Assembly: GCF_003097235.1 (NCBI RefSeq)
Contig: NZ_QEQQ01000027.1
Location: forward strand, 1-64,000
Reading direction: 5' to 3'
Source of the DNA: Pseudomonas sp. CC120222-01a
GTDB lineage: Bacteria > Pseudomonadota > Gammaproteobacteria > Pseudomonadales > Pseudomonadaceae
Length of the DNA: 64,000 nt
The notes under the pieces are model-generated. The model saw nothing but the letters and a program-made list of their open reading frames with translations, did no database searches and was not told where the DNA came from. Each line of letters opens with the position of its first letter. Within the stretch, counting starts at the first letter, position 1. Positions 32,472-40,903 of this stretch are shown here, in pieces. The position numbers were made by a program, and so were the translations under genes.

Positions 32472-34100
32472 TCATGGCTCATCATCGATCCGCGCTCGCC
32501 GTGGCTGCCGGCCACGGGTCACCAGCTCGGCGAACTGCCGGGCATTGAGCGGATGGGCAAACAACCAGCCCTGCCCGTAATTCACCCCCTCGCTGTTGAG
32601 CAGCACCGCCTGCGCCTCGCACTCGATGCCCTCGGCAATCACCCGCAGGTGCAGGTCGTGGGCCATGCGAATGATGTGCGGCGCCACACCGCTGCTGGCA
32701 GCGTCGTGGCCCAGCGCATCGATAAACGCCTTGTCGATCTTCAGGCAGTCCACCGGCAGGGTCTGGAGATAGGCCAGGCTGCAATAGCCCGTGCCGAAAT
32801 CGTCGATCAGCACTTGATGCCCGACCGCTCGCAGGGCTTGCAGGTTATCCCGAGCCACCACCACGTCGATCAGACCGCGCTCGGTGACTTCAAAGGCAAT
32901 CTGGCTGGCCGCCACGCGGTGCAGCGCCAGCAGCCGCGCTGCCACCCGGCCAATACGCGGCACCATCACATCGCAGGCCGCCAGGTTCACCGATATATAA
33001 AGATTGCGATGTGAGCGCAGCAGCTGGCCCAGTTGCTCCAGTACCCGTTGCAGCACGAAATCGGTGATCTGACGAATCTGCCCGGTGTTTTCCGCCAGTG
33101 GAATGAACAGGTCCGGACTGGTCAGCGAACCGTCCGGGCGACGCCAGCGCACCAGGGCCTCGGCACCGACACAGCGTCGGCTGTCGAGCTCGATGATCGG
33201 TTGATACAGCACCTGCAGCTCGCCCCGGCGCAAGGCATTCTGCAGTTCCGAACTCATCGAACGCCGCTGCAGAATCAGCTGCAGCACCAGCCAGCCGATG
33301 CAGCAGGCCGCCAGCACACTGCCCGGGAATAGCAGCCAGAGCATGCCGTTCATGCGTAAAGGCAGGCTGGCCCGTGGTGCAATCAGCACCAGTTGGTAGT
33401 CTGGCGACTTGGTCGGCATGCGATAGACCAGCCGATCACGCAGCTCGAACAAGGACTTCTGGCTGGGCGGCGGCCAGCCACTGGTCGGCGGCCAGGCTTG
33501 GGGCGGGCCCAGCACAGGGATTGCACGGGTGCCGTTGTCCAGCACCACCAGCAGGCTGCCGCCTGGTGGCAGGTCGACCACGTCGGTCAGGTGTCCGCGT
33601 GAAGTAGAAACCAGGAAGTTGCCCCGCGCCAGCATCAAGGCAGCGAGGTTTTCGTTGGGTTCAGTGGTGGTATTGAGCCAATAGCTATAGGTCGGGCCCT
33701 GGATATCCGGCGCGCGCGTTGGCACGAAAGCCCTGGCCCCACCCCGGTTGGAGCAGGCGACATTGGCATCTACGTAGGCTGCTTCATAGATGAAGCGCGA
33801 ACCCAGGCCGACCTGCTGCAACACAGAAATCATCGCCGGGCTGCAGCCGCGCAGCGACTGCGCCTGCAGTTCGTCGACGCCCTCGCGCAACTGGCCGAAC
33901 ACCTGCTCCAGGCGGTCGAGAAAGCGCTCGCCCTGGGCGTTCATCTGCGCGCTCTCGCTTTCCTTCATCTGCTGCAGCGCAATACCGATGCTGGCGGTCA
34001 GCAATACTGCGGCGCTGGCCAACGCTGCCAGGGAGGCCAGCATCCAGGGGCGGTAAAAAAATTGGCGCAATGCAGAAATCAGGGCAGACATGGGCAGCAT
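32472..34100 (-). CDS. c-di-GMP phosphodiesterase with CSS-motif sensor (EAL domain)
   Basis: A 542-residue inner-membrane protein. Two membrane helices (about residues 18-40 and 240-262) flank a periplasmic CSS-motif domain (LRGCSPAMI, ACSNRGGARAFVPT), in which redox-sensitive cysteines regulate activity. The C-terminal EAL domain (about 285-530) keeps EALVRWRRPDG, NLAACDV, DDFGTGYCSLAYLQ and LKIDKAF, so it should hydrolyse c-di-GMP. It is convergent with kinB. Two ATG codons (34100 and 34091) are possible; neither has a strong ribosome binding site. Confidence 0.9.
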   Translation of the reverse strand: MLPMSALISALRQFFYRPWMLASLAALASAAVLLTASIGIALQQMKESESAQMNAQGERFLDRLEQVFGQLREGVDELQAQSLRGCSPAMISVLQQVGLGSRFIYEAAYVDANVACSNRGGARAFVPTRAPDIQGPTYSYWLNTTTEPNENLAALMLARGNFLVSTSRGHLTDVVDLPPGGSLLVVLDNGTRAIPVLGPPQAWPPTSGWPPPSQKSLFELRDRLVYRMPTKSPDYQLVLIAPRASLPLRMNGMLWLLFPGSVLAACCIGWLVLQLILQRRSMSSELQNALRRGELQVLYQPIIELDSRRCVGAEALVRWRRPDGSLTSPDLFIPLAENTGQIRQITDFVLQRVLEQLGQLLRSHRNLYISVNLAACDVMVPRIGRVAARLLALHRVAASQIAFEVTERGLIDVVVARDNLQALRAVGHQVLIDDFGTGYCSLAYLQTLPVDCLKIDKAFIDALGHDAASSGVAPHIIRMAHDLHLRVIAEGIECEAQAVLLNSEGVNYGQGWLFAHPLNARQFAELVTRGRQPRRARIDDEP

Positions 34101-34173
34101 CCAGTTGATTAACAAGGTATAGCAACTGGAATGAGAATCGGCTTTGCCGTTTGGCGCCCGAATGCAATTCGCC

Positions 34174-34950
34174 TTAACGCATGCGGTTGAGCACCGATAG
34201 CATGGCTGCGGTCTGCGCGTCCGGCATGCCGTCGAAACGCTGCGGGCGGAAGTGCATCTGGAAGGCAGCTATGACATTGCGCGTGGCGACATCGAGCTGC
34301 CCGGTCTGCTCGATGGCATAGCCAAAGCGCGCCAGTTCCTGCTGGTACCAGCCGATGGTCGGTGGGTTGACGTTGAAATAGGCCTGCTGGCGCGCTACGG
34401 CATTGGCTTCAGGCCAGACGCCGAGGCCTGCATCTGCCAGACGCTTCCAGGGGAACAACGGGCCAGGGTCGAGCTTGCGTGCGGGGGCGATGTCGCTGTG
34501 CCCGATGATGTGTCGTGGCTCGATGTTGTTGCGCTTGACGATGTCCTTGAGCAACGCGATCAACGACTGGATCTGCGCTTCGCTGTAGGGGTACCAGACG
34601 CGGCCCTTGGCCGTATCGTCGAACCCCGGGTTGACGATCTCGATGCCAATGGAGCTGGAGTTCAGCCAGGTGCGCCCCTGCCACTGGCTGTCACCGGCAT
34701 GCCAGGCGCGACGGTTCTCGTCGACCAGCTGGTAGACCGTGCCCGGACCGTCACCGATCAGGTAATGGGCGCTGACCTCGCCATGGGTCAGCAATGCCAG
34801 CGAACGCTCCAGCGACGCGTTGGTGTAATGCAGGACGACGAACTGGATTCGGCTGTCCTGGTTGGCGGAAGGGTGGCTGCGGTCGATGCGCAGGCCGGTC
34901 GAGCAACCGGCCAGTACGAGCATCAGCAATGCGGAAATTAACGCTTTCAT
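34174..34950 (-). CDS. ampDh2: N-acetylmuramoyl-L-alanine amidase, lipoprotein AmpDh2
   Basis: A 258-residue amidase cleaving the MurNAc-L-Ala bond of peptidoglycan or anhydro-muropeptides. The signal peptide ends in the lipobox LVLAGC (Cys16), so it is probably a periplasm-facing outer-membrane lipoprotein. The amidase_2 domain shows zinc ligands in FVVLHYTNA, HIIGHSDIAPARKLDPG and the HAGDS motif; a peptidoglycan-binding domain follows (about 175-255). The ATG at 34950 begins the signal peptide. Gene order next to algB/kinB matches P. aeruginosa ampDh2. The enzyme may feed back on AmpR/beta-lactamase signalling by processing muropeptides. Confidence 0.9.
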   Translation of the reverse strand: MKALISALLMLVLAGCSTGLRIDRSHPSANQDSRIQFVVLHYTNASLERSLALLTHGEVSAHYLIGDGPGTVYQLVDENRRAWHAGDSQWQGRTWLNSSSIGIEIVNPGFDDTAKGRVWYPYSEAQIQSLIALLKDIVKRNNIEPRHIIGHSDIAPARKLDPGPLFPWKRLADAGLGVWPEANAVARQQAYFNVNPPTIGWYQQELARFGYAIEQTGQLDVATRNVIAAFQMHFRPQRFDGMPDAQTAAMLSVLNRMR

Positions 34951-35015
34951 GTGGGAAGCCAAGCTGATCAGGCAGTAACGCAATAGCATAACGTATGCGC
35001 GTGCCTGCTACCCGT

Positions 35016-36956
35016 TCAGCTTTGTTCCACGCGGTTACGGCCTTGATCCTTGGCCCGGTACAGTGCGGCATCGGCACGCTTGAGCACCTGGTCGCCACGT
35101 TCGCCGGAACGGAAGGCGCTCAAGCCGATGGATGTGGTGATGACCACGCGTTCACCCTTGAAATGGAACGGGCAGGCCTCGATTGCCGCGCGTAGCGCTT
35201 CGGCAACCTGGGCAGCGGCTGCAGGAGACGTCTGCGGCAGCAACAACACGAACTCTTCGCCCCCGAACCGGGCGATGAAGTCACGTGGGCGCAGGCGCTT
35301 GCGCAACTGGTCGGCAACGATCTTCAACACCTTGTCGCCGGCCAGGTGGCCGTAACTGTCATTGATGCGCTTGAAGTGGTCCAGGTCGAGGATTGCCATG
35401 GCCAGATGGCCGCCGCTTTCCTGCCAGTCGAGCATTTCGCGCTCGACCTGCTCGGCCCAGGCTGCGCGATTGGGCAGCCCGGTTAGCGGGTCGATGAGCG
35501 CCTTCTGCCGTTGTTCCTCCAGGTGTTCGCGGTAGCCAAGCGCTTCCTGCTCCATGCTGGCGACCCGCTCGGCCAGGCCCTGCAGGCGTCCGGCAAGTTC
35601 CTGCTCGCGGCGATCACGCTCGTGCTGGTGTTCGTCCATGGTGCCAAGCAGTGTTTCCAGGCGGTTTTCCAGGATGTGCTTGAGGCTGTCCACATCCACG
35701 GCGCCCTGCACGCTGCTTTGCAGGCCATCGACCTGTTCACGCAGCTGGCTGTCCAGCTCGCGCGCGGCGGAACTGTTGTCGGCATGGCCGGCGCTGGCTT
35801 CGTGCAGGTGGCTCTGGAAGCTGTCGAGGCGTTCGTTGAGCTGCTGCAGGTAGGTCTCGAATTCGTGCTGGCCGCTGTCGGTGATCGCCAGCATGAGCAC
35901 CGCCAGGTCATCGAGGACCGGGATCAGTTCATACCAGTTCAGCCCGCGTGCCACCCGCTCGCGCATTTCCAGGGCCTGAGCCTTGTGGCGCTCCGGCAGG
36001 CTGAGGTCGTCCAGCAGGCCGATCAGGGTCTGTTCGATGTGTGCGGCGACCTGACTGTACGGCGGCTCCACTGCATCAGGAAGGGAATAGGGGCCGTCCT
36101 CACCGAATACTTCTTCGAGTGTCGCCGGCACCGAGGCCACCGGTTGCTCAGGCTGGTCCTGCAGGTCGGGAGCTTCATCTGCTTGCGGTCCAGCTTCAGG
36201 CTGGACCACTACCGGTTGTTCAACGGTGTGTGGCTCTTCTGACACCTCCGGCTCGGCGACATGAGCAGCTTCCTCAGGCTCCGGGGCAGGCTCAGCGGCA
36301 GCCAGAGGTTGCAGCTCGTCCGCATCACGCGGTGGCAAGTCCACCAGCACAGGTCCATCCGGCTGCGGCTGGGGTTCGACCGGCGCAATTTCAAGCGCAG
36401 GTTGCGCAGCCTGGGCAGGCTCAGGCTCGTTGTCGCGGTTGCCGAACAGACGCTGCAGGAAGCCCGGGCGGGCCTCGTCATCCGGCTTGCTCAGCGACGA
36501 AAGGGCACGCCCTTGCAGGCCACTGAGTTCACCCAGAAGAGGCGGTAACTCACGTGACTGGGCGACCCCACCATCGAGCTTCTTCGCCAGTTTTTTCAGT
36601 GGCCGGGCAACTTCACCGGGCAGTGGCAAGCCTTGAAGCTGGGTAACCAGGGCGTTCAGGGCATCACTGACCTGATTCATACGGGTTTCACGGCGCTGCT
36701 CGGAGTCCAGCACCGCCTTTTCCAGACGCGGGATCAACCCGGCCAGGCCGGCGTCCATGTTGTCGCTGCGAATGACCTCGCGCATTTCCTTCATGCACTG
36801 GTCGACAACCTTGTCGCTGCCTTCGGCCGCCAGGGTGCTGCGTACCAGGCCACGGCGCAGCAGGTCGAGGCGCGCGTCCCAGCGGCGTTCGAGCTTTTCC
36901 TGCTGTTCGATGCTTTTAAGGTATTTTTCTTTCCAGCGCTCGGCTTCTTCGGTCAT
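35016..36956 (-). CDS. dgcH: GGDEF diguanylate cyclase DgcH
   Basis: A 646-residue cytoplasmic protein without membrane helices. Residues 1-60 are a coiled coil; residues about 180-260 are a proline/glutamate-rich linker of low complexity; residues about 290-460 are helical. The GGDEF domain occupies about 480-646 with the active site GGEEF at 565-569. An RPRD inhibitory site stands five residues before it, so the enzyme should be active and product-inhibited. Order and layout match P. aeruginosa DgcH, a broadly conserved cyclase. It faces the same way as ampDh2 and the EAL gene. Confidence 0.88.
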   Translation of the reverse strand: MTEEAERWKEKYLKSIEQQEKLERRWDARLDLLRRGLVRSTLAAEGSDKVVDQCMKEMREVIRSDNMDAGLAGLIPRLEKAVLDSEQRRETRMNQVSDALNALVTQLQGLPLPGEVARPLKKLAKKLDGGVAQSRELPPLLGELSGLQGRALSSLSKPDDEARPGFLQRLFGNRDNEPEPAQAAQPALEIAPVEPQPQPDGPVLVDLPPRDADELQPLAAAEPAPEPEEAAHVAEPEVSEEPHTVEQPVVVQPEAGPQADEAPDLQDQPEQPVASVPATLEEVFGEDGPYSLPDAVEPPYSQVAAHIEQTLIGLLDDLSLPERHKAQALEMRERVARGLNWYELIPVLDDLAVLMLAITDSGQHEFETYLQQLNERLDSFQSHLHEASAGHADNSSAARELDSQLREQVDGLQSSVQGAVDVDSLKHILENRLETLLGTMDEHQHERDRREQELAGRLQGLAERVASMEQEALGYREHLEEQRQKALIDPLTGLPNRAAWAEQVEREMLDWQESGGHLAMAILDLDHFKRINDSYGHLAGDKVLKIVADQLRKRLRPRDFIARFGGEEFVLLLPQTSPAAAAQVAEALRAAIEACPFHFKGERVVITTSIGLSAFRSGERGDQVLKRADAALYRAKDQGRNRVEQS

Positions 36957-37054
36957 GCCTGGATCCGCGACGGGTAATGCATCTATGGGCTGTGTAATTA
37001 AACGCTGTCGGCGCGCCCTGCGAACACTTGAGGGCTTGCCGCGCTTTAGCTGAT

Positions 37055-37909
37055 CTAGCTCAAGACCGGCAGCGTATCCACAGTCAGTGCATCAGGCAAT
37101 CGGATCTCAACCGCAACGGGAAGATGGTCGGAAATCGGCTGAGCCAGGACCTCGACCCGCTCCAGGGTCAGGCTCGGGCTGAGCAGGATGTGGTCCAGGC
37201 AGCGCTGCGGGCGCCAGCTGGGGAAAGTGGCTTCGACCTGAGGCGCAATCAGGCCCAGATCGCGCAGTGGCGAATGCTCGAGCAGGTCGGTGGCGTGGGT
37301 ATTCATGTCCCCCATGAGCACCTGATGGCGGTAGCCGCCAATCAACTCACGGATGTAGCCCAGTTGCAGGGCGCGCGTCTTGGCGCCCAGGGCCAGGTGC
37401 ATCATGACCACGATCAGCGCATCTTCACCCTCGCCAAAGCGCACCAGGATCGCACCACGGCCGGCCGGGCCGGGCAACGGGTGATCTTCGAGCAGTTGTG
37501 GCTTGAGGCGGCTAAGTACGCCATTGCTGTGCTGGGCAAAACGCCCGAGGTTGCGATTGAGCTGCTGATACCAGTAAGGGAAGGAACCCAGTTGGGCTAG
37601 ATGCTCTACCTGATTGACGTAGCCAGAGCGCAGGCTGCCGCCATCGGCCTCCTGCAGGGCCACCAGGTCGAAGTCGTTGAGCAACTGGCCGATTTTCTGC
37701 AGGTTGCCAGCCCGCCCGGTGTGCGGCAGCAGGTGCTGCCAGCTGCGGGTCAGGTAATGCCGGTAGCGCTCGGTACTGATGCCGACCTGGATGTTGAAGC
37801 TGAGCAGCCGCAGGCGACCATCCTCGGGCAGGCCAGGGGCCTGCAGGTGATGCTCGTTGACCTGCGGCTGGTGCAGGCCAATGCCACGCGTAGTTCTGAA
37901 GCGGGGCAT
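37055..37909 (-). CDS. endonuclease/exonuclease/phosphatase family protein
   Basis: A 284-residue cytoplasmic protein of the EEP superfamily (DNase I/inositol phosphatase fold). Visible motifs are LLSFNIQVG with the metal-binding Asn, LVALQEADGG with the catalytic Glu, MGDMNTHATD and LDHILLS, ending in SDHLPVAVEI with the catalytic His. The active site appears complete. The substrate (nucleic acid or phospholipid) cannot be told. It stands 12 nt upstream (downstream in transcription) of dsbA and may be cotranscribed. Confidence 0.87.
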   Translation of the reverse strand: MPRFRTTRGIGLHQPQVNEHHLQAPGLPEDGRLRLLSFNIQVGISTERYRHYLTRSWQHLLPHTGRAGNLQKIGQLLNDFDLVALQEADGGSLRSGYVNQVEHLAQLGSFPYWYQQLNRNLGRFAQHSNGVLSRLKPQLLEDHPLPGPAGRGAILVRFGEGEDALIVVMMHLALGAKTRALQLGYIRELIGGYRHQVLMGDMNTHATDLLEHSPLRDLGLIAPQVEATFPSWRPQRCLDHILLSPSLTLERVEVLAQPISDHLPVAVEIRLPDALTVDTLPVLS

Positions 37910-37921
37910 GGGGTACGCCGC

Positions 37922-38557
37922 TTACTTAGCGGCGCGCTCCTTGGCGATCAGCTGGTCGGCAACGTCCAGCACGCCGTCCGGCCCGCCGGCGGTACCCAGG
38001 TCGAAGCGGTACTTGCCGTTGACCACCATGCTCGGTACGCCGGTGATTTCGTACTTCTTCGCCAGTTCCTTGGCCTGGTTGACCTGGCCCTTGATGGCGA
38101 ACGAGTTGAAGGTGGCGAGGAACTTGTCCTTGTCCACGCCCTGGGTGGCGAGGAAGTCGGCCATGTCTTTCGGGTCGGTCAGGCGCTTGTGCTGGTTCTG
38201 GATGGCGTCGAATACGGCGGCGTGAACCTTGTGCTCGACACCCATGGCTTCGAGGGTCAGGAACATCTGGCCGTGGGCGTCCCACGGGCCGCCGAACATG
38301 GCCGGTACGCGTTTGAAGTTGACGTCCTTGGGCAGCTTCTCGACCCACGGGTTGATGGTTGGCTCGAAGTGGTAGCAGTGAGGGCAGCCATACCAGAACA
38401 ACTCGACCACTTCGATCTTGCCTGGCTGGGATACCGGAACAGGGTTGCTCAGCTCGATGTATTCCTTGCCGGCAGTGGCAGGCTCTGCGGCCTGGACGGC
38501 AGTCATCCCGAAGACGCTGGCAGCGACCAGCGCGGCGCTGAGAATCAGTTTACGCAT
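37922..38557 (-). CDS. dsbA: thiol:disulphide interchange protein DsbA
   Basis: A 211-residue periplasmic oxidoreductase that introduces disulphide bonds into exported proteins. The signal peptide ends about residue 23 (VQA). The thioredoxin-fold active site is CPHC (Cys58, Cys61) and the cis-proline loop is TGVPSMVV; the helical insertion lies between. Length is normal for the family. A terminator of the upstream cytochrome c4 gene lies about 100 nt before the start, so dsbA has its own promoter. Confidence 0.96.
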   Translation of the reverse strand: MRKLILSAALVAASVFGMTAVQAAEPATAGKEYIELSNPVPVSQPGKIEVVELFWYGCPHCYHFEPTINPWVEKLPKDVNFKRVPAMFGGPWDAHGQMFLTLEAMGVEHKVHAAVFDAIQNQHKRLTDPKDMADFLATQGVDKDKFLATFNSFAIKGQVNQAKELAKKYEITGVPSMVVNGKYRFDLGTAGGPDGVLDVADQLIAKERAAK

Positions 38558-38656
38558 GCTTTACTCCTGAGCATTCATTGGTCGCCTCGACGCGACCTGT
38601 GCTGTGACCGGTGGCGAAGGGCCCGAGTTCTGTAGTGTAACGGCTGCGGACAGAAA

Positions 38657-38680
38657 AAAGGGCGGTCTGCGCCGCCCTTT
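38657..38680 (-). terminator. intrinsic terminator of the cytochrome c4 gene
   Basis: A 9-bp stem (AAAGGGCGG/CCGCCCTTT) with a run of six T residues on the minus strand, between cc4 and dsbA. Confidence 0.88.
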
Positions 38681-38710
38681 CATCTTTAGCGTTACAGCAT
38701 TAACCGAATG

Positions 38711-39328
38711 TTAATGCAGGCCCTGGATGTAGCTGGCCAGCGCTTCGATCTCATGGTTGCTCAGCTTGCCAGCGATGGTGCGCATGGTCATCGCATCGCC
38801 GTCGTTGGTGCGGTTGCCTTCGCGGAAGTCGGTGAGCTGCTTGGTCACGTACTGCGAATGCTGGCCGCCCAGGTGCGGGAAGCCCGCGAGGGCGATACCT
38901 GCGCCGTTGGGCGAGTGGCAACCGGTGCAGGCAGGCATGCCTTTTTCCAGGTTGCCGCCATTGAACAGCGCGCGGCCGCGCTCGACCAGCTTGGGATCGG
39001 CGGCACCAACGCTGCCTTTCTGGCTGGAGAACCAGGCGGCGATATCGGCCAGGTCCTGGTCACTGAAGTTGGCCAGCATGCCGGTCATCTCCAGTACGGT
39101 GCGCTTGCCCGACTTGATGTCGTGCAGTTGCTTTTCCAGATAGCGCTGGCCCTGGCCGGCCAGTTTCGGGAAGTTCGGCGCCAGGCTGTTGCCGTCGGGG
39201 TTGTGGCAGGCACCACAGACGGCTGTCTTGGCCTGGCCAGCGGCGGCATCGCCTTTGATGGGTTCCGCAGCAGTGGCCGCACCTGCGACACCCAGGGTCA
39301 ACAGCAGACTCACGACTAGTTTGTTCAT
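38711..39328 (-). CDS. cc4: dihaem cytochrome c4
   Basis: A 205-residue periplasmic cytochrome with a signal peptide (about residues 1-21) and two c-type haem sites, CGACH (38-42) and CTGCH (134-138). Methionine ligands lie in the two matching half-domains (MTGMLANFSD; MTMRTIAGKLS). Cytochrome c4 carries electrons from the bc1 complex to terminal oxidases such as cbb3 and aa3. It lies close to a c5-like cytochrome gene upstream on the same strand. Confidence 0.95.
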   Translation of the reverse strand: MNKLVVSLLLTLGVAGAATAAEPIKGDAAAGQAKTAVCGACHNPDGNSLAPNFPKLAGQGQRYLEKQLHDIKSGKRTVLEMTGMLANFSDQDLADIAAWFSSQKGSVGAADPKLVERGRALFNGGNLEKGMPACTGCHSPNGAGIALAGFPHLGGQHSQYVTKQLTDFREGNRTNDGDAMTMRTIAGKLSNHEIEALASYIQGLH

Positions 39329-39359
39329 CAGCTAATCCAACACGGCTAAGGGTGAAATG

Positions 39360-39662
39360 TTATGTATCGGGACTGCCGCTCATCCAAAGGATGACCAAAC
39401 GGTAGTCCTCGGCACTGCAGTCCATGCACAATCCACGCGGCGGCATAGCCTTGAAACCCTGGGTAACATGCACCACCAGTTGCTCCATGCCTTGCGCCAG
39501 CCTTGGCTCCCACGCTGCCGGGTCACCCTTCTTGGGTGCCTGTGGCAACTGCCCGGCGTGACAGGCCGCACACGTGCGGTTGTACAACGCCTCGGGATCC
39601 TGTGTAGCCTGTGCGCTGTAAAACGGCAGGAACATACCGACAGCTAGCAGCCATTTCGCCAT
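39360..39662 (-). CDS. c5-like monohaem cytochrome
   Basis: A 100-residue periplasmic cytochrome: signal peptide (about 1-19), one haem site CAACH (31-35), and a C-terminal GLCMDCSAED with two further cysteines characteristic of cytochrome c5. The likely sixth ligand is a methionine in KAMPPRG. The ATG at 39662 begins the signal peptide; longer in-frame sequence upstream overlaps the divergent engB leader. It stands 31 nt before the cc4 gene and may be cotranscribed with it. Confidence 0.9.
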   Translation of the reverse strand: MAKWLLAVGMFLPFYSAQATQDPEALYNRTCAACHAGQLPQAPKKGDPAAWEPRLAQGMEQLVVHVTQGFKAMPPRGLCMDCSAEDYRLVILWMSGSPDT

Positions 39663-39855
39663 GCGAAACGACCTGACAGGGTTGGGGGACGCGCTGCGTT
39701 CTGATGCGCGAGCTATTGTTCGACACCCCATGCCCATTCCCCTTCGCTGGGAGAATGAGCACACAAAAACTGGGGCATTATATACTTCCGCCATCCAAAC
39801 GGAAACGACACCGCTTGCCGGCCTAGGCTTTGGCAACACCCACATCGGAAATCCC

Positions 39856-40488
39856 ATGCAAGTCAATAACCCCATCCTCGGCCTCTGCCAGAGAGCCAAA
39901 TTCGCCCTCAGCGCTGCCAAGGTCGAACAATGCCCGGACGACCAGGGTTACGAGGTGGCTTTCGCCGGCCGTTCCAACGCCGGCAAATCCAGCGCCCTCA
40001 ATACCCTGACTCATGCCAGCCTGGCGCGTACCTCGAAAACCCCAGGGCGCACCCAGCTGTTGAATTTCTTCAGTCTGGACGATGAAAGGCGTTTGGTCGA
40101 CCTGCCGGGCTACGGATATGCAAAAGTCCCGATTCCGCTGAAGCAACACTGGCAGAAGCACCTGGAGGCCTACCTGGGCAGCCGTGATTGCCTGAAAGGC
40201 ATCATTTTGATGATGGATGTGCGTCACCCGATGACCGACTTCGACAAGATGATGCTCGACTGGGCCAAGGCCAGCCGCATGCCGATGCACATCCTGCTGA
40301 CCAAGGCCGACAAGCTGACCCATGGCGCGGGCAAGAACACGTTGCTCAAGGTGCAGTCGGAGATTCGCAAGGGGTGGGGTGACGCGGCGACCATCCAGCT
40401 GTTCTCGGCACCCAAGCGCCAGGGCCTGGAAGAGGCCTACCGGGTGCTGGCGGACTGGATGGAGCTGGAAGACAAGCCAGCTGTTTGA
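39856..40488 (+). CDS. engB: ribosome-biogenesis GTPase EngB (YsxC/YihA)
   Basis: A 210-residue GTPase needed for assembly of the large ribosomal subunit. The G1 motif is GRSNAGKSS, G2/G3 are TSKTPGRTQ and DLPGYGYAK, and G4 is TKADKL. The ATG at 39856 gives the family's usual N-terminus. Divergent from the c5-like gene and convergent with ersA/polA, the same arrangement as polA-spf-yihA in E. coli. Confidence 0.95.
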   Translation: MQVNNPILGLCQRAKFALSAAKVEQCPDDQGYEVAFAGRSNAGKSSALNTLTHASLARTSKTPGRTQLLNFFSLDDERRLVDLPGYGYAKVPIPLKQHWQKHLEAYLGSRDCLKGIILMMDVRHPMTDFDKMMLDWAKASRMPMHILLTKADKLTHGAGKNTLLKVQSEIRKGWGDAATIQLFSAPKRQGLEEAYRVLADWMELEDKPAV

Positions 40489-40504
40489 TGGCCGTTCACT
40501 GATC

Positions 40505-40591
40505 CTGTGGGAGCGGGCGAGCCCGCGAACCTGGGCGAAGCCCAGGCCAGACACCGCGCTGGATTTTTCGCGGGCACGCCCGCTCCCACAG
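40505..40591. repeat. REP pair, family B
   Basis: CTGTGGGAGCGGGC...GCCCGCGA and its inverted partner, with CTGTGGG at the outer ends. It lies between engB and the 3' end of ersA. Confidence 0.9.
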
Positions 40592-40624
40592 TGTTATTCG
40601 CCAGCTGCAAGTCAAATTCCGGGC

Positions 40625-40754
40625 AAAAAAAACCCCGGACTTCGTATGGGGAGGGGGAAGTTCGGGGTTCAAGTCTGGACCGCTAGGGCGGGGTCCAGGT
40701 ATCTGCCAACACTTAACACAACATAGGAGCATCGAAAGGCTTCACCAGCCATTC
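40625..40754 (-). ncRNA. ersA: small regulatory RNA ErsA
   Basis: About 130 nt between polA and engB, the position of Spot 42 in enterobacteria and ErsA in Pseudomonas. The 3' end is an obvious intrinsic terminator: AACCCCG-AACTTC pairs with GAAGT-CCGGGGTT (hairpin 40631-40669) and eight T residues follow. A C-rich single-stranded stretch in the terminator loop (CCCCCTCCCC) and an internal CTGGACC/GGTCCAG hairpin are visible. The 5' end is placed from the AlgU-type promoter, and the length agrees with my recollection of P. aeruginosa ErsA (about 132 nt). In that species ErsA is envelope-stress induced and Hfq-dependent. Confidence 0.85.
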
Positions 40755-40760
40755 AGTTAC

Positions 40761-40788
40761 TCTGAGTTCCACTTCACCGGTTTAGTTC
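40761..40788 (-). promoter_or_regulatory. AlgU (sigma-22) type promoter of ersA
   Basis: On the minus strand GAACTA (40783-40788) and TCAGA (40761-40765) are 17 nt apart, matching the AlgU consensus GAACTT-N16/17-TCTGA with two differences. This agrees with the AlgU-dependence known for ErsA of P. aeruginosa. Confidence 0.7.
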
Positions 40789-40903
40789 CGGAGCCCTCAA
40801 AACTATTTGCGATAGTTTCATGAAACTCCTGAACTAATGGCATCGAGCCATGCCAGGATCCGCGTCACCACGTCGCAGATCCTACACATCTTTCCCAGCT
40901 CAA

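Larger units (their letters stand above)
40489..40903. other. intergenic region between engB and polA
   Basis: Contains a REP pair (40505-40591), the sRNA gene ersA (40625-40754) with its promoter (40761-40788), and about 110 bp downstream of the polA stop codon with no recognised feature. Confidence 0.7.
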
